Source of the DNA: Caldimonas thermodepolymerans
GTDB taxonomy: Bacteria; Pseudomonadota; Gammaproteobacteria; Burkholderiales; Burkholderiaceae_C
Assembly: GCF_015476235.1 (NCBI RefSeq)
Contig: NZ_CP064338.1
Span: forward strand, 62,001-126,000
Length of the DNA stretch: 64,000 nt
Reading direction: 5' to 3'
Shown: positions 8,005 to 16,671 of the stretch, piece after piece
How positions within the stretch are numbered: position 1 is the first letter of the stretch
Layout: every line of letters starts with the position of its first letter
Notes under the pieces: generated by a model
Told to the model about the DNA's origin: nothing
Seen by the model: only the letters and a program-made list of their open reading frames with translations
Database searches by the model: none
Program-made: the position numbers and the translations under genes

Positions 8005-9753
8005 TCAGCCCATGTGCACGTACGTCCCCGGCGCCTCGCACAGCGCGCGCCAGCGCCCGACACCCGTTGCCGGTGCCTTGACCGGCCGGCCGGAGCGCGC
8101 GGCAAGCCACGCCTGCCAGGCGGGCCACCAGGAGCCCTCGCGCGCTTCGGCCAGCTCCTGCCAGGTCGGCGCGTCCACGTAGGGGCCGCCGGCGGCGCGC
8201 ACGTCGATGCGGTAGCGGGCTTGCGGCGAGGCGGCCGGGCCGTCGGGCGGGTTGACGATGCCCACGTTGTGCCCGCCGCTGGTCAGCACGAAGGTGATCT
8301 CGGCGTCGCTGAGCAGGTGGATCTTGTAGACCGAGGGCCAGGGCGAGACATGGTCGCGCTCGGTGCTGACGACGAACATCGGCACGCGGATGTCCTTCAG
8401 CGCGACCGGCCGGCCATGCACGGTGTAGCGGCCTTCGGCCAGGTCGTTGTCGAGGTAGAGCCGGCGCAGGTACTCGCCGTGCATGCGCTGCGGCATGCGC
8501 GTGGCGTCGGCGTTCCAGGCGCGCAGGTCGGTCAGCGGCGTGCGCGCGCCCATCAGGTACTCGTGCACGAGCTTGGACCACACCAGGTCCTTGGAGTTGA
8601 TCAGCGCGAAGGCGCCGGCCATCTGCCGGCCGTCCAGGTAGCCCTGTTCGGCCATCAGGTCCTCGAGGAAGGCGATCTGGCTCTCGTCGATGAACAGGCC
8701 CAGCTCGCCCGGCTCCTCGAAGTCGGTCTGCGCGGCCAGCAGGGTCAGCGTCTTCAGCAGCGGCTTGCGGTCGCGCGCCAGCGCCGCCGCGGCGATCGCC
8801 ATCAGCGTGCCGCCCAGGCAATAGCCCACGCCGTGCAACGGCACCTCGGGCTGCGCCCGGGTGATCGCGTCCAGCGCGGCGAACACGCCCAGGTCCAGGT
8901 AGTCCTCCATGCCGAGGTCGCGGTCCTCGCCGCCGGGGTTCTTCCAGGAGATCATGTACACCGTGTGGCCCCGCCCGACGAGGTACTTCACCATCGAGTT
9001 CCCGGGCGACAGGTCGAGGATGTAGTACTTCATGATCCACGACGGCACGACCAGCACCGGCTCGGGGTGCACCTTGTCGGTCGCGGGGGCGTAGCGGATC
9101 AGCTCGATCAGCCGGTTGCGGTAGACCACCTGCCCGGGCGTGACGGCCACCGTCTCGCCGGGCCGGAAGCGCTCGACGCCGGCGGGCCGGCCGTCGGTCA
9201 GCACCGCCAGCGCGTCGCGCCACCAGTTGGCGCCGCCGCGCAGCAGGTTGTAGCCCAGCGTGCGCAGGGTCTCTTCCTGCACCTGCGGGTTGGTGGCGAC
9301 GAAGTTGCTCGGCGACCAGACGTCCAGCCACTGGCGCGTGACGAACTCCACCACGTGCTCGTGGTGCTTCGAGACACCGCGCACGCCGGTGGTGGCCTCG
9401 CGCCACCACTGCTGGGCGAGCAAAAAGGCCTGCGCGAGCAGGTGGTAGGGCGGGCGCTGCCACTGTGGCGGGGCGAAGCGCTTGTCCGGCGGGCCCGGTT
9501 CCTGGCAGGGCGGGCACAGCCCCATGCCCCAGGCCTGCACGTACAGCAGCCACTGCAGCTGCTGCTTCCAGGCGCTTTCGGCGAGCTGCAGCTGCTTGCC
9601 GGGCGACATCGCCAGGTGCCAGTACCAGTCGCTGAACGCATTGGCCAGCGCCGAGGGCGACAGCCCGTGCGTCATGCGGGCCAGCGCCACCTTCAGGGGC
9701 ACGTCGAGGGGCTGGAAGGTGCTGCCGGAACGGCGGTCGTCGTGGTCGGGCAT
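8005..9753 (-). CDS. phaC: Poly(3-hydroxyalkanoate) synthase (class I type)
   Basis: A 582-residue protein with the PhaC N-terminal domain followed by an alpha/beta-hydrolase domain. The lipase-like box is GYCLGG, with catalytic Cys about residue 312. STERDHVSPW supplies the Asp and SGGHNVG the His. It polymerises hydroxyacyl-CoA into intracellular polyester granules. The chosen ATG has GGGAGG eight bases upstream; a longer frame from 9792 lacks one. Unusually, no phaA, phaB, phaR or phasin gene follows. The only acyl-CoA gene nearby is the thiolase 6 kb away. It may therefore be a secondary synthase. Confidence 0.93.
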   Translation of the reverse strand: MPDHDDRRSGSTFQPLDVPLKVALARMTHGLSPSALANAFSDWYWHLAMSPGKQLQLAESAWKQQLQWLLYVQAWGMGLCPPCQEPGPPDKRFAPPQWQRPPYHLLAQAFLLAQQWWREATTGVRGVSKHHEHVVEFVTRQWLDVWSPSNFVATNPQVQEETLRTLGYNLLRGGANWWRDALAVLTDGRPAGVERFRPGETVAVTPGQVVYRNRLIELIRYAPATDKVHPEPVLVVPSWIMKYYILDLSPGNSMVKYLVGRGHTVYMISWKNPGGEDRDLGMEDYLDLGVFAALDAITRAQPEVPLHGVGYCLGGTLMAIAAAALARDRKPLLKTLTLLAAQTDFEEPGELGLFIDESQIAFLEDLMAEQGYLDGRQMAGAFALINSKDLVWSKLVHEYLMGARTPLTDLRAWNADATRMPQRMHGEYLRRLYLDNDLAEGRYTVHGRPVALKDIRVPMFVVSTERDHVSPWPSVYKIHLLSDAEITFVLTSGGHNVGIVNPPDGPAASPQARYRIDVRAAGGPYVDAPTWQELAEAREGSWWPAWQAWLAARSGRPVKAPATGVGRWRALCEAPGTYVHMG

Positions 9754-9946
9754 GGGACCTCCCGCAGGATGATGGACCATCTTGCGGCGCACGGCCGGCG
9801 TGCGGATTGAGGCCGGTCAAGGCGGGTCGCCGGCGCACGCCGGACGTGAGCTGGCGCAAAGCGGCGCGCGCGATGCGGTTCAAGATGGACGGACGTGCCG
9901 CTGCCTGCGCCGCAGGCCGGCGGGCACGCCCCGATGGAGCTGAACC

Positions 9947-10258
9947 ATGGACACCCGGATGCGCAAGGAACGACTGACGGCCGACATGAAACTCGTGGCG
10001 CGCGACATGGAATCGCTGCTGCGCTCGGCCGCACGACAGGCCAACGGCGAGATGCAGGAACAGTACGAGCGCCTGCTCGACCGGCTTGCCGAGACCCGGC
10101 AGCAGCTGGGCGAGGTGGAAGACCGCCTGGCCGGCCGGGTGCGTGCGGCCGGCCGCGCGACCGACGGCTACGTGCACGAGCACCCCTGGCAGGTGATCGG
10201 CGTGGCCGCCGCGGTGGGTGCGCTGGTCGGCGCGGCGCTGGTGGGCCTGCGCAGGTGA
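9947..10258 (+). CDS. DUF883 (ElaB/YqjD-like) membrane-anchored protein
   Basis: A 103-residue protein. A charged coiled-coil-prone region (residues 5-70) is followed by the hallmark HEHPWQVIGVAAAVGALVGA hydrophobic anchor and a short basic LRR tail. Known relatives (ElaB, YqjD, YgaM) tether ribosomes to the inner membrane in stationary phase. Start by GGAG seven bases upstream. It is divergent from phaC across 193 bp, but a functional link is not shown. Confidence 0.9.
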   Translation: MDTRMRKERLTADMKLVARDMESLLRSAARQANGEMQEQYERLLDRLAETRQQLGEVEDRLAGRVRAAGRATDGYVHEHPWQVIGVAAAVGALVGAALVGLRR

Positions 10259-10334
10259 CGCGTGCGCGGGAGGCCCGGCCGGCGCCGGGCGCCACTGGCA
10301 TCCCGTGCCTGAGCGCGCTACAACATCGACTGCC

Positions 10335-11327
10335 ATGAAAGCCATGGTCCTGCATGCCCCCGGGCAGCCGCTGCGGCTGGAAGAGCGCCCGGACCCGGTC
10401 CCCGGATCCGGCGAGGTGCGGCTGCGCGTGCACGCCTGCGCGGTGTGCCGCACCGACCTGCACGTGGTGCACGGCGAGCTGCCGCATCCGCGCCTGCCCC
10501 TCGTCCCGGGCCACGAGATCGTCGGCGAGGTCGACGCGCTCGGCCCCGGCGTGACGGGGTGGCGGCCCGGCCAGCGGGCCGGCGTGCCCTGGCTCGGGCA
10601 GACCTGCGGCCACTGCCGCTATTGCGGCGCCGGGCGCGAGAACCTCTGCGACACGCCGGTGTTCACCGGCTACACGCGCGACGGCGGCTACGCGACCCAC
10701 GTGGTTGCCGCGGCCGACTACTGCCTGCCGCTCGACGGCCTGCCCGAGCCGGATGCGGCGCGCATCGCGCCGCTGCTGTGCGCCGGGCTGATCGGGTACC
10801 GCTCGCTGCGCGCGGCCGGCGACGACGCGATGGACCTCGGGCTGTACGGCTTCGGCGCCGCCGCCCACCTGCTGGCCCAGGTGGCCAGTCACCAGGGCCG
10901 GCGCGTCCATGCCTTCACGCGCCCGGGCGACCGGGACGGCCAGGCGTTCGCGCGCTCGCTGGGCGCGGTCTGGGCCGGCGGTTCGGACGAGCGGCCGCCC
11001 TGCGAGCTCGACGCGGCCATCCTGTTCGCCCCGGTGGGCGAGCTGGTGCCGCTGGCGTTGCAGGCGGTGCGCAAGGGCGGGCGCGTCGTGTGCGGCGGCA
11101 TCCACATGAGCGACATCCCGTCCTTCCCGTACCGCCTGCTGTGGGAGGAGCGCGAGCTGGTCTCGGTGGCCAACCTCACGCGCGCCGACGGTCGCGACTT
11201 CCTCGCGGCGATCGCCGGCATGCCGCTGCGCGTCGAGGTGACGCGCTACCAGCTCGAGCGCGCCAACGAGGCGCTGGCGGACCTGGCCGCCGGTGCGCTG
11301 CAGGGCGCGGCGGTGCTGATCCCCTGA
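10335..11327 (+). CDS. Zinc-dependent alcohol dehydrogenase (MDR family)
   Basis: A 330-residue medium-chain dehydrogenase. Catalytic zinc ligands appear as Cys (CAVCRTDLH) and His/Glu (PGHEIVGEV). The structural zinc cluster is CGHCRYCGAGRENLC. The Rossmann glycines are altered to YGFGAAAHLLAQ, typical of the AdhA-like branch of roughly 330 residues that includes Burkholderia and actinobacterial alcohol dehydrogenases. It oxidises an alcohol with NAD(P)+. The MKAMVLHAPG start is 7 bp beyond a weak ribosome site. Confidence 0.93.
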   Translation: MKAMVLHAPGQPLRLEERPDPVPGSGEVRLRVHACAVCRTDLHVVHGELPHPRLPLVPGHEIVGEVDALGPGVTGWRPGQRAGVPWLGQTCGHCRYCGAGRENLCDTPVFTGYTRDGGYATHVVAAADYCLPLDGLPEPDAARIAPLLCAGLIGYRSLRAAGDDAMDLGLYGFGAAAHLLAQVASHQGRRVHAFTRPGDRDGQAFARSLGAVWAGGSDERPPCELDAAILFAPVGELVPLALQAVRKGGRVVCGGIHMSDIPSFPYRLLWEERELVSVANLTRADGRDFLAAIAGMPLRVEVTRYQLERANEALADLAAGALQGAAVLIP

Positions 11328-11352
11328 GCCGGTCGCCTCGCGCGGGGCGGCT

Positions 11353-12351
11353 TCAGGGGCCGCTGCGACGGCGCCATGCCTGCGGCGGCACGCCATGCCG
11401 GCGCACGAAGGCGCGCTGCAGCGCATCGACCGAACCGTAGCCGCAGTGCCCGGCGATGCGCTCCTGCGGCCACTGCGTGCGGCGCAGCAGCTGCTCGGCG
11501 GCCTGCAGGCGCTGCTGCGCGACGTAGCGTGCCGGCGTGCAGCCGATCTCGGCGGCGAACGAGCGCGCGAAGTGCCGCGGGCTCATCGACACGCGTTGCG
11601 CCAGCGCCGCGACCGACAGGTCGTCCTGCAGGTGGGTCGCGATCCAGGCCGGCAGGTCGCGCAGCCGGCGGCTGGCCGCGGCCTGTGCCTGCAGCATCGG
11701 GCTCAGCTGCGCCTGCCCGCCGTCGCGCAACAGCGGCAGCGCCAGCGCGCGGGCGATGTCCATCGAGACCTCGCGGCCGAGGTCGTCCTCCACCAGGGCC
11801 AGGGCCAGCTCGATGCCGGTGGTCACGCCGGCCGAGGTCCAGACCGGGCCGTCGCGCACGTAGATGCATTCGCGCCGCACCTGGACGCGCGGGTACAGCA
11901 CCTGCAGCTGCTCGCAGGCGGCCCAGTGGGTGGTGGCCTCGCGTCCGTCGAGCAGGCCGGCGGCGGCCAGCACGAAGGCCCCGGTGCACACGCTCGCGAC
12001 CCGCCGGGTGCGCGGGGCCACGCCCGCCAGCCAGTCCGGCGCGAGCCGTGCATGGATCGCCGCGCGCACCCCGGCCGCGTCGCCGCCGGCCACGATCACG
12101 GTGTCGGGCGGGGTGGGCGCGTGCGACAGCGCCCCGTCCACCGCCAGGCACAGCCCGGCGTTGGACCGCACCGGGCCTCCGTCCGGCGAGGCGAGGTGCA
12201 GCCGGTAGCGGCCGGGCCGCAGGGCCTCGGCCTTGCTGAACACGCTGGCCGGACCGGCAAGGTCGATCGGCTCGACCCCGTCGAAGGCCACCAGCACGAC
12301 GTCGAGGGCAGGAAGCGCGGCATTTGCGTCCTTGTGGGGCGTGGCGGACAT
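11353..12351 (-). CDS. GlxA-family regulator (DJ-1/PfpI domain plus AraC HTH)
   Basis: A 332-residue protein. Residues about 15-190 are a DJ-1/PfpI-like sensor with the nucleophile-elbow Cys in SVCTGAFVLAAAG. Residues 230-325 are an AraC-type double helix-turn-helix (SVAALAQRVSMSPRHFARSF, RIAGHCGYGSVDALQRAF). It is divergent, across only 40 bp, from a gene for a DJ-1/PfpI lipoprotein. It probably controls that gene and itself. Confidence 0.92.
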   Translation of the reverse strand: MSATPHKDANAALPALDVVLVAFDGVEPIDLAGPASVFSKAEALRPGRYRLHLASPDGGPVRSNAGLCLAVDGALSHAPTPPDTVIVAGGDAAGVRAAIHARLAPDWLAGVAPRTRRVASVCTGAFVLAAAGLLDGREATTHWAACEQLQVLYPRVQVRRECIYVRDGPVWTSAGVTTGIELALALVEDDLGREVSMDIARALALPLLRDGGQAQLSPMLQAQAAASRRLRDLPAWIATHLQDDLSVAALAQRVSMSPRHFARSFAAEIGCTPARYVAQQRLQAAEQLLRRTQWPQERIAGHCGYGSVDALQRAFVRRHGVPPQAWRRRSGP

Positions 12352-12391
12352 ACCTAGGCTCGGAAAGACGGATCAGGCAAAGGGAATGCAG

Positions 12392-13531
12392 ATGTTCGGC
12401 TCGATGCGCGCATGGACGATGGCGGCCACCCTGCTGGCGGCGGGGTGGATGGCGGGCTGCGGCTCGCGCACGCCGCTGCCCCCGCCCCCGCAGCCCGAGG
12501 CGGTGCAGCGCGAGGGACAGGCCTTCGTCGAGGCCCTGCGCCCGCGCCGTCCCGGCCGCCCGGTGGTCGCGGTGCTGGCGCTGAACGACGGCACCGAGAC
12601 CACCGACCTGCTGTTGCCGCACGCGGTGCTGGAACGCTCCGGCCTGTTCGACGTGCAGGTGGTGGCCGGGCATCCCGGGACGGTCCAGCTGTTTCCGGCG
12701 CTGGCGGTGCAGGCCGAGCAGGACCTCGCCGGCTTCGACCGGGCCCATCCCGGCGGCGCGGACTACGTCATCGTGCCGGCCCTGGCGCGCGACGACGATC
12801 CGGTCCTGCTGGCCTGGCTGCGCCGGCAGGCCGCCCGCGGTGCGATCGTGATCGGCGTGTGCCGGGGCACGCGCGTGGTGGGCGAGGCCGGCCTGCTCGA
12901 CGGCCGGCGCTACACCGGCCACTGGTACGACCGCAGCCGGATGCAGCGCCGCCACCCCGCGGGCACCCACGTGCCGCACCTGCGCTACGTGATCGACCGC
13001 GGCGTGGCCACCACCACCGGCATCACCGCCTCGGTGCCGGCCATGCTGGCGCTGGTCGAAGCGGTCGGCGGGCACGCACGGGCCCGGGCGCTGGCCGACG
13101 AACTGGGCGTGCCCGCCTGGGGGCCGGCGCACGACAGCACGCCGTTTCGCCTCACCGGCGCGCGGGCCTGGAACTACCTGGTCAACAAGGCCGCGTTCTG
13201 GCGCGGCGAGCGCCGGGCCGTGGACGTGCGCGACGGCATGGACGACGTCGCGCTGGCCCTGGTGGCCGACGCCTGGTCGCGCACCGGCCGCATGACCGTC
13301 GAGGCCGCGGCGCCCACCCCGACGGTGCGGCTGCGCAGCGGGCTGCAGCTGGTCGCCCACCCCGCGGCGGCGCCCTGGCCGCGGCTGCCGCTGCCCGACG
13401 GGGTGCGGCCGTTGCCGCTGCTGGACCGCACGCTGTGCGAGATCGGCGCGCGCCATGGCGCGATGCGGCAGGAATGGGTGATGCTCGAGATGGAATACCC
13501 CGCCCTCGAGCACGGCTGCGGCAGCGCCTGA
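12392..13531 (+). CDS. DJ-1/PfpI-domain lipoprotein
   Basis: A protein of 379 residues from the ATG at 12392, which has AAAGGGA eight bases upstream; the ATG at 12386 is too close to it. The N-terminus is a lipoprotein signal with lipobox WMAGC. The mature protein has a GATase1/DJ-1 fold, with IGVCRGTRVVGEAGLLDGR giving the nucleophile-elbow Cys and ATTTGITASVP matching the end of GlxA sensor domains. About 120 extra C-terminal residues follow. It resembles a regulator's sensor domain moved to the envelope without the AraC part. Function unknown. Confidence 0.82.
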   Translation: MFGSMRAWTMAATLLAAGWMAGCGSRTPLPPPPQPEAVQREGQAFVEALRPRRPGRPVVAVLALNDGTETTDLLLPHAVLERSGLFDVQVVAGHPGTVQLFPALAVQAEQDLAGFDRAHPGGADYVIVPALARDDDPVLLAWLRRQAARGAIVIGVCRGTRVVGEAGLLDGRRYTGHWYDRSRMQRRHPAGTHVPHLRYVIDRGVATTTGITASVPAMLALVEAVGGHARARALADELGVPAWGPAHDSTPFRLTGARAWNYLVNKAAFWRGERRAVDVRDGMDDVALALVADAWSRTGRMTVEAAAPTPTVRLRSGLQLVAHPAAAPWPRLPLPDGVRPLPLLDRTLCEIGARHGAMRQEWVMLEMEYPALEHGCGSA

Positions 13532-13551
13532 ACCGGCGGCACGCCGGGCGC

Positions 13552-13902
13552 TCAGGCCTCGAGCAGGACCTCGAAGCCGCCGTAGATCATGCGCTTGCCG
13601 TCGAAGGGCATGGGCGTGGTCTCGGGATCCAGGCGCGGGTCGGCCATGACCTTCTTCATGCCCTCCTCGCGCGCGGCCCGCGACGGCCAGGTGATCCACG
13701 AGAACACCACCGTCTCGTCGGGCCGGCACTTCACGGCCATCGGGAAGGAGGTGACTTTCCCGTCGGGCACGTCGTCGCCCCAGCACTCGACGACGCTCAG
13801 GGCCCCGTGTTCCCTGAAGACGACCGCGGCCCGGGCGGCCTGCTCGCGATACAGCTCCTTGTTGGTCGTCGGCACGGCGACCACGAAACCGTCTACGTAC
13901 AT
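13552..13902 (-). CDS. DUF1428 family protein
   Basis: A 116-residue protein beginning MYVDGFVVAVPTTNKELYRE with the conserved VECWGDDVPDGKVTSFPMAV stretch of the DUF1428 family, which has a dimeric ferredoxin-like alpha/beta barrel fold. It is widespread and has no known reaction. A single-gene unit upstream of a porin terminator. GGAGAGCAACG precedes the start. Confidence 0.9.
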   Translation of the reverse strand: MYVDGFVVAVPTTNKELYREQAARAAVVFREHGALSVVECWGDDVPDGKVTSFPMAVKCRPDETVVFSWITWPSRAAREEGMKKVMADPRLDPETTPMPFDGKRMIYGGFEVLLEA

Positions 13903-14010
13903 CGTTGCTCTCCTGGCTGCGGCGCCGCCACCGCGCGGCGCTTCCCGTGCATGACGAACGACAGGACGGGATTTCGACAGGTCCCGGGGGGCGTTTCGCG
14001 ACCCTGAAAG

Positions 14011-14040
14011 AAAAAAGGCCTCCGCCGGTGGGCGGAGGCC
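14011..14040 (-). terminator. Rho-independent terminator of the porin gene
   Basis: A perfect 10-bp stem (GGCCTCCGCC / GGCGGAGGCC, 14017-14026 and 14031-14040) with a 4-nt loop. Read on the minus strand it is followed by a run of six T. It lies about 80 bp past the stop of the 14123-15055 porin. Confidence 0.9.
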
Positions 14041-14122
14041 GAAATTCTCGCTGGGTGAATCTTGCACCCAGGAGATAGTTGCAACTGGTGCTGTGTCCCG
14101 GGCCGCCAGGGCCCGGCGGTCA

Positions 14123-15055
14123 TCAGAAGTTGTGCTTCAGACCGAAGTCGACACCGGTCTTGTGCTCGTTGACTTCGCCGTCGCGAGCCACGTCGACGTA
14201 GACCGTGGTGCGCTTGGACAGCGGGTAGTGGTAGCCGATGCCGAACTTGCTCGACAGATCCTCGTCCGGATCCACGGCTTCCAGCTTGCCGTAGGCGACA
14301 CGCAGTTCGCCGCCGGCCAGCGGGGCGGTCGCGCCGATCAGGTAGCTGCGGTGCTTGTCGGCAGCCAGCGCGCCTTCGGGGGTGCCTTGGCCGTAGGCGG
14401 CGATGACCTTGGCGACGCCGAAGTCATAGGAGCCGCTCAGGATGTGCCACTTGTCGTCGTCCACGCCCGACTTGCTGTAGCCGTAGCCGACCCACACCGG
14501 ACCGGCGGCGTAGCTGACGTTCACGCTGTAGAACGCCTTGTTGTCGTTGCCCGCCACTTCGTCCACGGTGACTTGAGCCTGGGCTTGCAGGCCGGAGAAC
14601 ACCGGCGAGGTGTAGGTGATGGAGTTGTCCTGACGGGTCGGCAGGATGCCGCCGAACAGGATCGGTTCCATCTTGGCGACGGTGTCGCCACCCCACGGGT
14701 CGGCCTTGTTGGCGATGTTGCGAGCCGGCACGTATTCGCGGCCCAGCACCACTTCACCGAAGCTGCCTTGCAGGCCCACGACCGAGCGGCCGGCCCAGAA
14801 GGTGTCCGCGGCTTGGCCGTTGTCGGCCGTGAAGCGGTGTTCGATGTTGAACACGGCCTTCAGGCCGCCGCCGAGGTCTTCGACGCCACGCACGCCCAGG
14901 CGGCTGCCCGAGTTCTGCTGCAGCTCGAAGAAGTCATTGCCGATGTTGCGGGTCAGGCCCAGGTCGACACGGCCGTACAGCGTGACTTGCGACTGGGCTT
15001 GGGCGGCGCCAGCCAGCGCGCCGAAAGCGGCGATCGCGATAAGCGTCTTTTTCAT
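14123..15055 (-). CDS. Outer-membrane porin, Gram-negative (OmpC-like, Burkholderiales type)
   Basis: A 310-residue protein with a clean signal peptide (MKKTLIAIAAFGALAGAAQA). The mature start QSQVTLYGRVDLGLTRN, the SRLGVRGVEDLGGGLKAVF motif and a C-terminus ending in Phe for BAM recognition are the standard trimeric 16-strand porin signature of this order. It forms a general diffusion channel in the outer membrane. It is monocistronic with its own terminator and a long (about 350 bp) leader region. The G/T-rich minus strand codon pattern indicates high expression. Confidence 0.95.
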   Translation of the reverse strand: MKKTLIAIAAFGALAGAAQAQSQVTLYGRVDLGLTRNIGNDFFELQQNSGSRLGVRGVEDLGGGLKAVFNIEHRFTADNGQAADTFWAGRSVVGLQGSFGEVVLGREYVPARNIANKADPWGGDTVAKMEPILFGGILPTRQDNSITYTSPVFSGLQAQAQVTVDEVAGNDNKAFYSVNVSYAAGPVWVGYGYSKSGVDDDKWHILSGSYDFGVAKVIAAYGQGTPEGALAADKHRSYLIGATAPLAGGELRVAYGKLEAVDPDEDLSSKFGIGYHYPLSKRTTVYVDVARDGEVNEHKTGVDFGLKHNF

Positions 15056-15412
15056 TGGGTTCTACCTCAGGGTTGTGTTGACGAGTCGGCTGTGACCAGC
15101 CGAGCCCTTGCTTCTTCAGCGGTAGGCATGCCGGAGTGAAGCACGCGCCTGTTACAACTCTTGGTAGAAACCCCCGGGTCAAGCTCGGATGTATCCGCCA
15201 TGCCACAACCTTTTGGGCCTGTCCAGGGGACCATCCCTGGGGGCTGTATCCAAGCCCTGGCGCGGCCTGGAGCCGGGTTAACCCCTAGGGATTGATGCAA
15301 AAAGCGGCACTGTTGCGGAGACAGCAAATAACCATTGCAAAAATAGCAATGGTCGCTTTCCGCACGCACCGTGCGCATGCCGGCCGCGCCGGGTTTGCTA
15401 CCGTTGCGTCCC
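15056..15412. promoter_or_regulatory. Porin upstream/leader region with two inverted repeats
   Basis: This 357-bp stretch has no gene. Position 15086-15103 is a perfect 7-bp stem (TCGGCTG/CAGCCGA) with a TGAC loop in what would be the porin 5' leader, 31 bp from its start. Position 15331-15353 is an 8-bp inverted repeat ACCATTGC-N7-GCAATGGT in an AT-rich patch that could be a protein-binding site for the porin or for the + strand gene at 15413. AGGTAGAACCC precedes the porin ATG. Porin genes are often controlled by OmpR or by small RNAs on such leaders; neither is demonstrated. Confidence 0.45.
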
Positions 15413-15871
15413 ATGACGCCCTCCCCGCTTGACCGACTCGCCGCCTATGACGGGCTGGCCTGGATCGCCGGCCACCCGGTCGCCTACCCGGTGCTGGAGA
15501 CGCTGCACCTGCTCGGCATCGCACTGCTGCTGGGCAGCCTGGTGGTGTTCGAGCTGCGCGTCTGGGGCCTGGGCCGGGAGCTGCCGCCGCCGGCGCTCGC
15601 GCGCCTGGCGCTGGGCCTGAGCGTGGCCGGCTTCCTGCTCGCCGCCGCCAGCGGGCTGACGATGTTCGCGACGCAGCCCGGGGAACTGCTGGCCAACCGC
15701 GCCTTTGTCTGGAAAATGGGCCTGCTGATGCTGGCGGGCACCAACGCCGCGATGTTCCATGCGCGCGGCGGGGTGCGCCGCGTCGACGGCATCGCCCGCG
15801 CCCAGACCGCGCTGTCGCTGGCGCTGTGGCTGGCCGTGCTGGCGTGCGGGCGCTGGATCGCCTATGTCTGA
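15413..15871 (+). CDS. Small membrane protein, DUF6644-like
   Basis: A 152-residue protein with four predicted membrane helices. Its opening, with LDRLA...W.A.HPVAYPVLETLHLLGIALLLGSL, resembles the DUF6644/DUF2214-like group common in Burkholderiales; the family name is from memory. It is followed after 25 bp by a DUF6152-like gene, which is often its partner. Function unknown. Confidence 0.8.
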   Translation: MTPSPLDRLAAYDGLAWIAGHPVAYPVLETLHLLGIALLLGSLVVFELRVWGLGRELPPPALARLALGLSVAGFLLAAASGLTMFATQPGELLANRAFVWKMGLLMLAGTNAAMFHARGGVRRVDGIARAQTALSLALWLAVLACGRWIAYV

Positions 15872-15896
15872 ACCGTGCGAACCGAGGAGCGCTGCC

Positions 15897-16391
15897 ATGA
15901 CCCGTCCCCTGTCCCGACGCACCGCGCTGGCCGCCGGCGGCGCGGTGCTGCTGTTGCCCGCCTGGGCGCGCCTGGCCTGGGCCCACCACGGCTGGAGCCG
16001 CTTCGACCAGAACCGCCCGCTCTACCTGGAGGGCCGGGCCGTCGAGGTGCGCTGGCGCAACCCGCATGCGGAGCTCGTGCTGGAGCGCCCCGAGCAGCTG
16101 CAGCTGCCGGCGGACCTGAAGCAGCGCGCCCTGCCGGCGCAGACCGCCCCGGTGGACGGGCCGGCGCTGCTGGCCGCGGCGCAGCTGCCGCGACGCGCCG
16201 ACCGGCGCTGGACCATCGAGCTGGCGCCGCTGACCCGCATGAACGCCTGGCAGGTGCCCGAGATCCAGCCCGGCACCGAGGTGGGCGTGCTGGGCTACAC
16301 GTATTTCGAGGAAGAGGGCGAGGCGGTGCTGCGCGCCGAATACCTGTTCCTCGGCGGCAGGACCTACGGCATGCGCTCCTCGCCGGCCTGA
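15897..16391 (+). CDS. DUF6152-like exported protein
   Basis: A 164-residue protein with an N-terminal export signal that contains a twin-arginine-like SRRTALAAGG stretch. The mature start AHHGWSRFDQNRPLYLEG and the core VRWRNPHAELVLE match the DUF6152 family. GAGGAGCGCTGCC precedes the ATG. It is in an operon with the upstream membrane protein. Members often sit beside copper, cytochrome or membrane genes, but no function is proven. Confidence 0.8.
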   Translation: MTRPLSRRTALAAGGAVLLLPAWARLAWAHHGWSRFDQNRPLYLEGRAVEVRWRNPHAELVLERPEQLQLPADLKQRALPAQTAPVDGPALLAAAQLPRRADRRWTIELAPLTRMNAWQVPEIQPGTEVGVLGYTYFEEEGEAVLRAEYLFLGGRTYGMRSSPA

Positions 16392-16419
16392 GGCGGCCTG
16401 CCGCCACGACGGACACACG

Positions 16420-16638
16420 ATGACGATGGACGAACGGATCGAACAACGCCTGATCGACCTCGAGATCAAGCTCAGCTACGCCGAGGACACGATCGACCGG
16501 CTCAACGAGGTGGTCGTGCGGCAGCAGCTGCAGCTGCAGACCCTGGCCCGCGAGGTCGCGCGGCTGCGCGAGCGGGTCGACGACGGCAGCGGCGCGGTGC
16601 TGCGCAGCCTGCGCGAGGAGCTGCCGCCGCACTACTGA
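16420..16638 (+). CDS. slyX: SlyX family protein
   Basis: A 72-residue coiled-coil protein: heptads run through ERIEQRLIDLEIKLSYAEDT and RLNEVVVRQQLQLQTLAREV, and the C-terminus ends PPHY, a SlyX hallmark. The role is unresolved even in E. coli. It lies 28 bp after the DUF6152-like gene on the same strand. Confidence 0.9.
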   Translation: MTMDERIEQRLIDLEIKLSYAEDTIDRLNEVVVRQQLQLQTLAREVARLRERVDDGSGAVLRSLREELPPHY

Positions 16639-16671
16639 AGGGAAAGCGCACGGGCGCGCCGCGGGGCGGGC

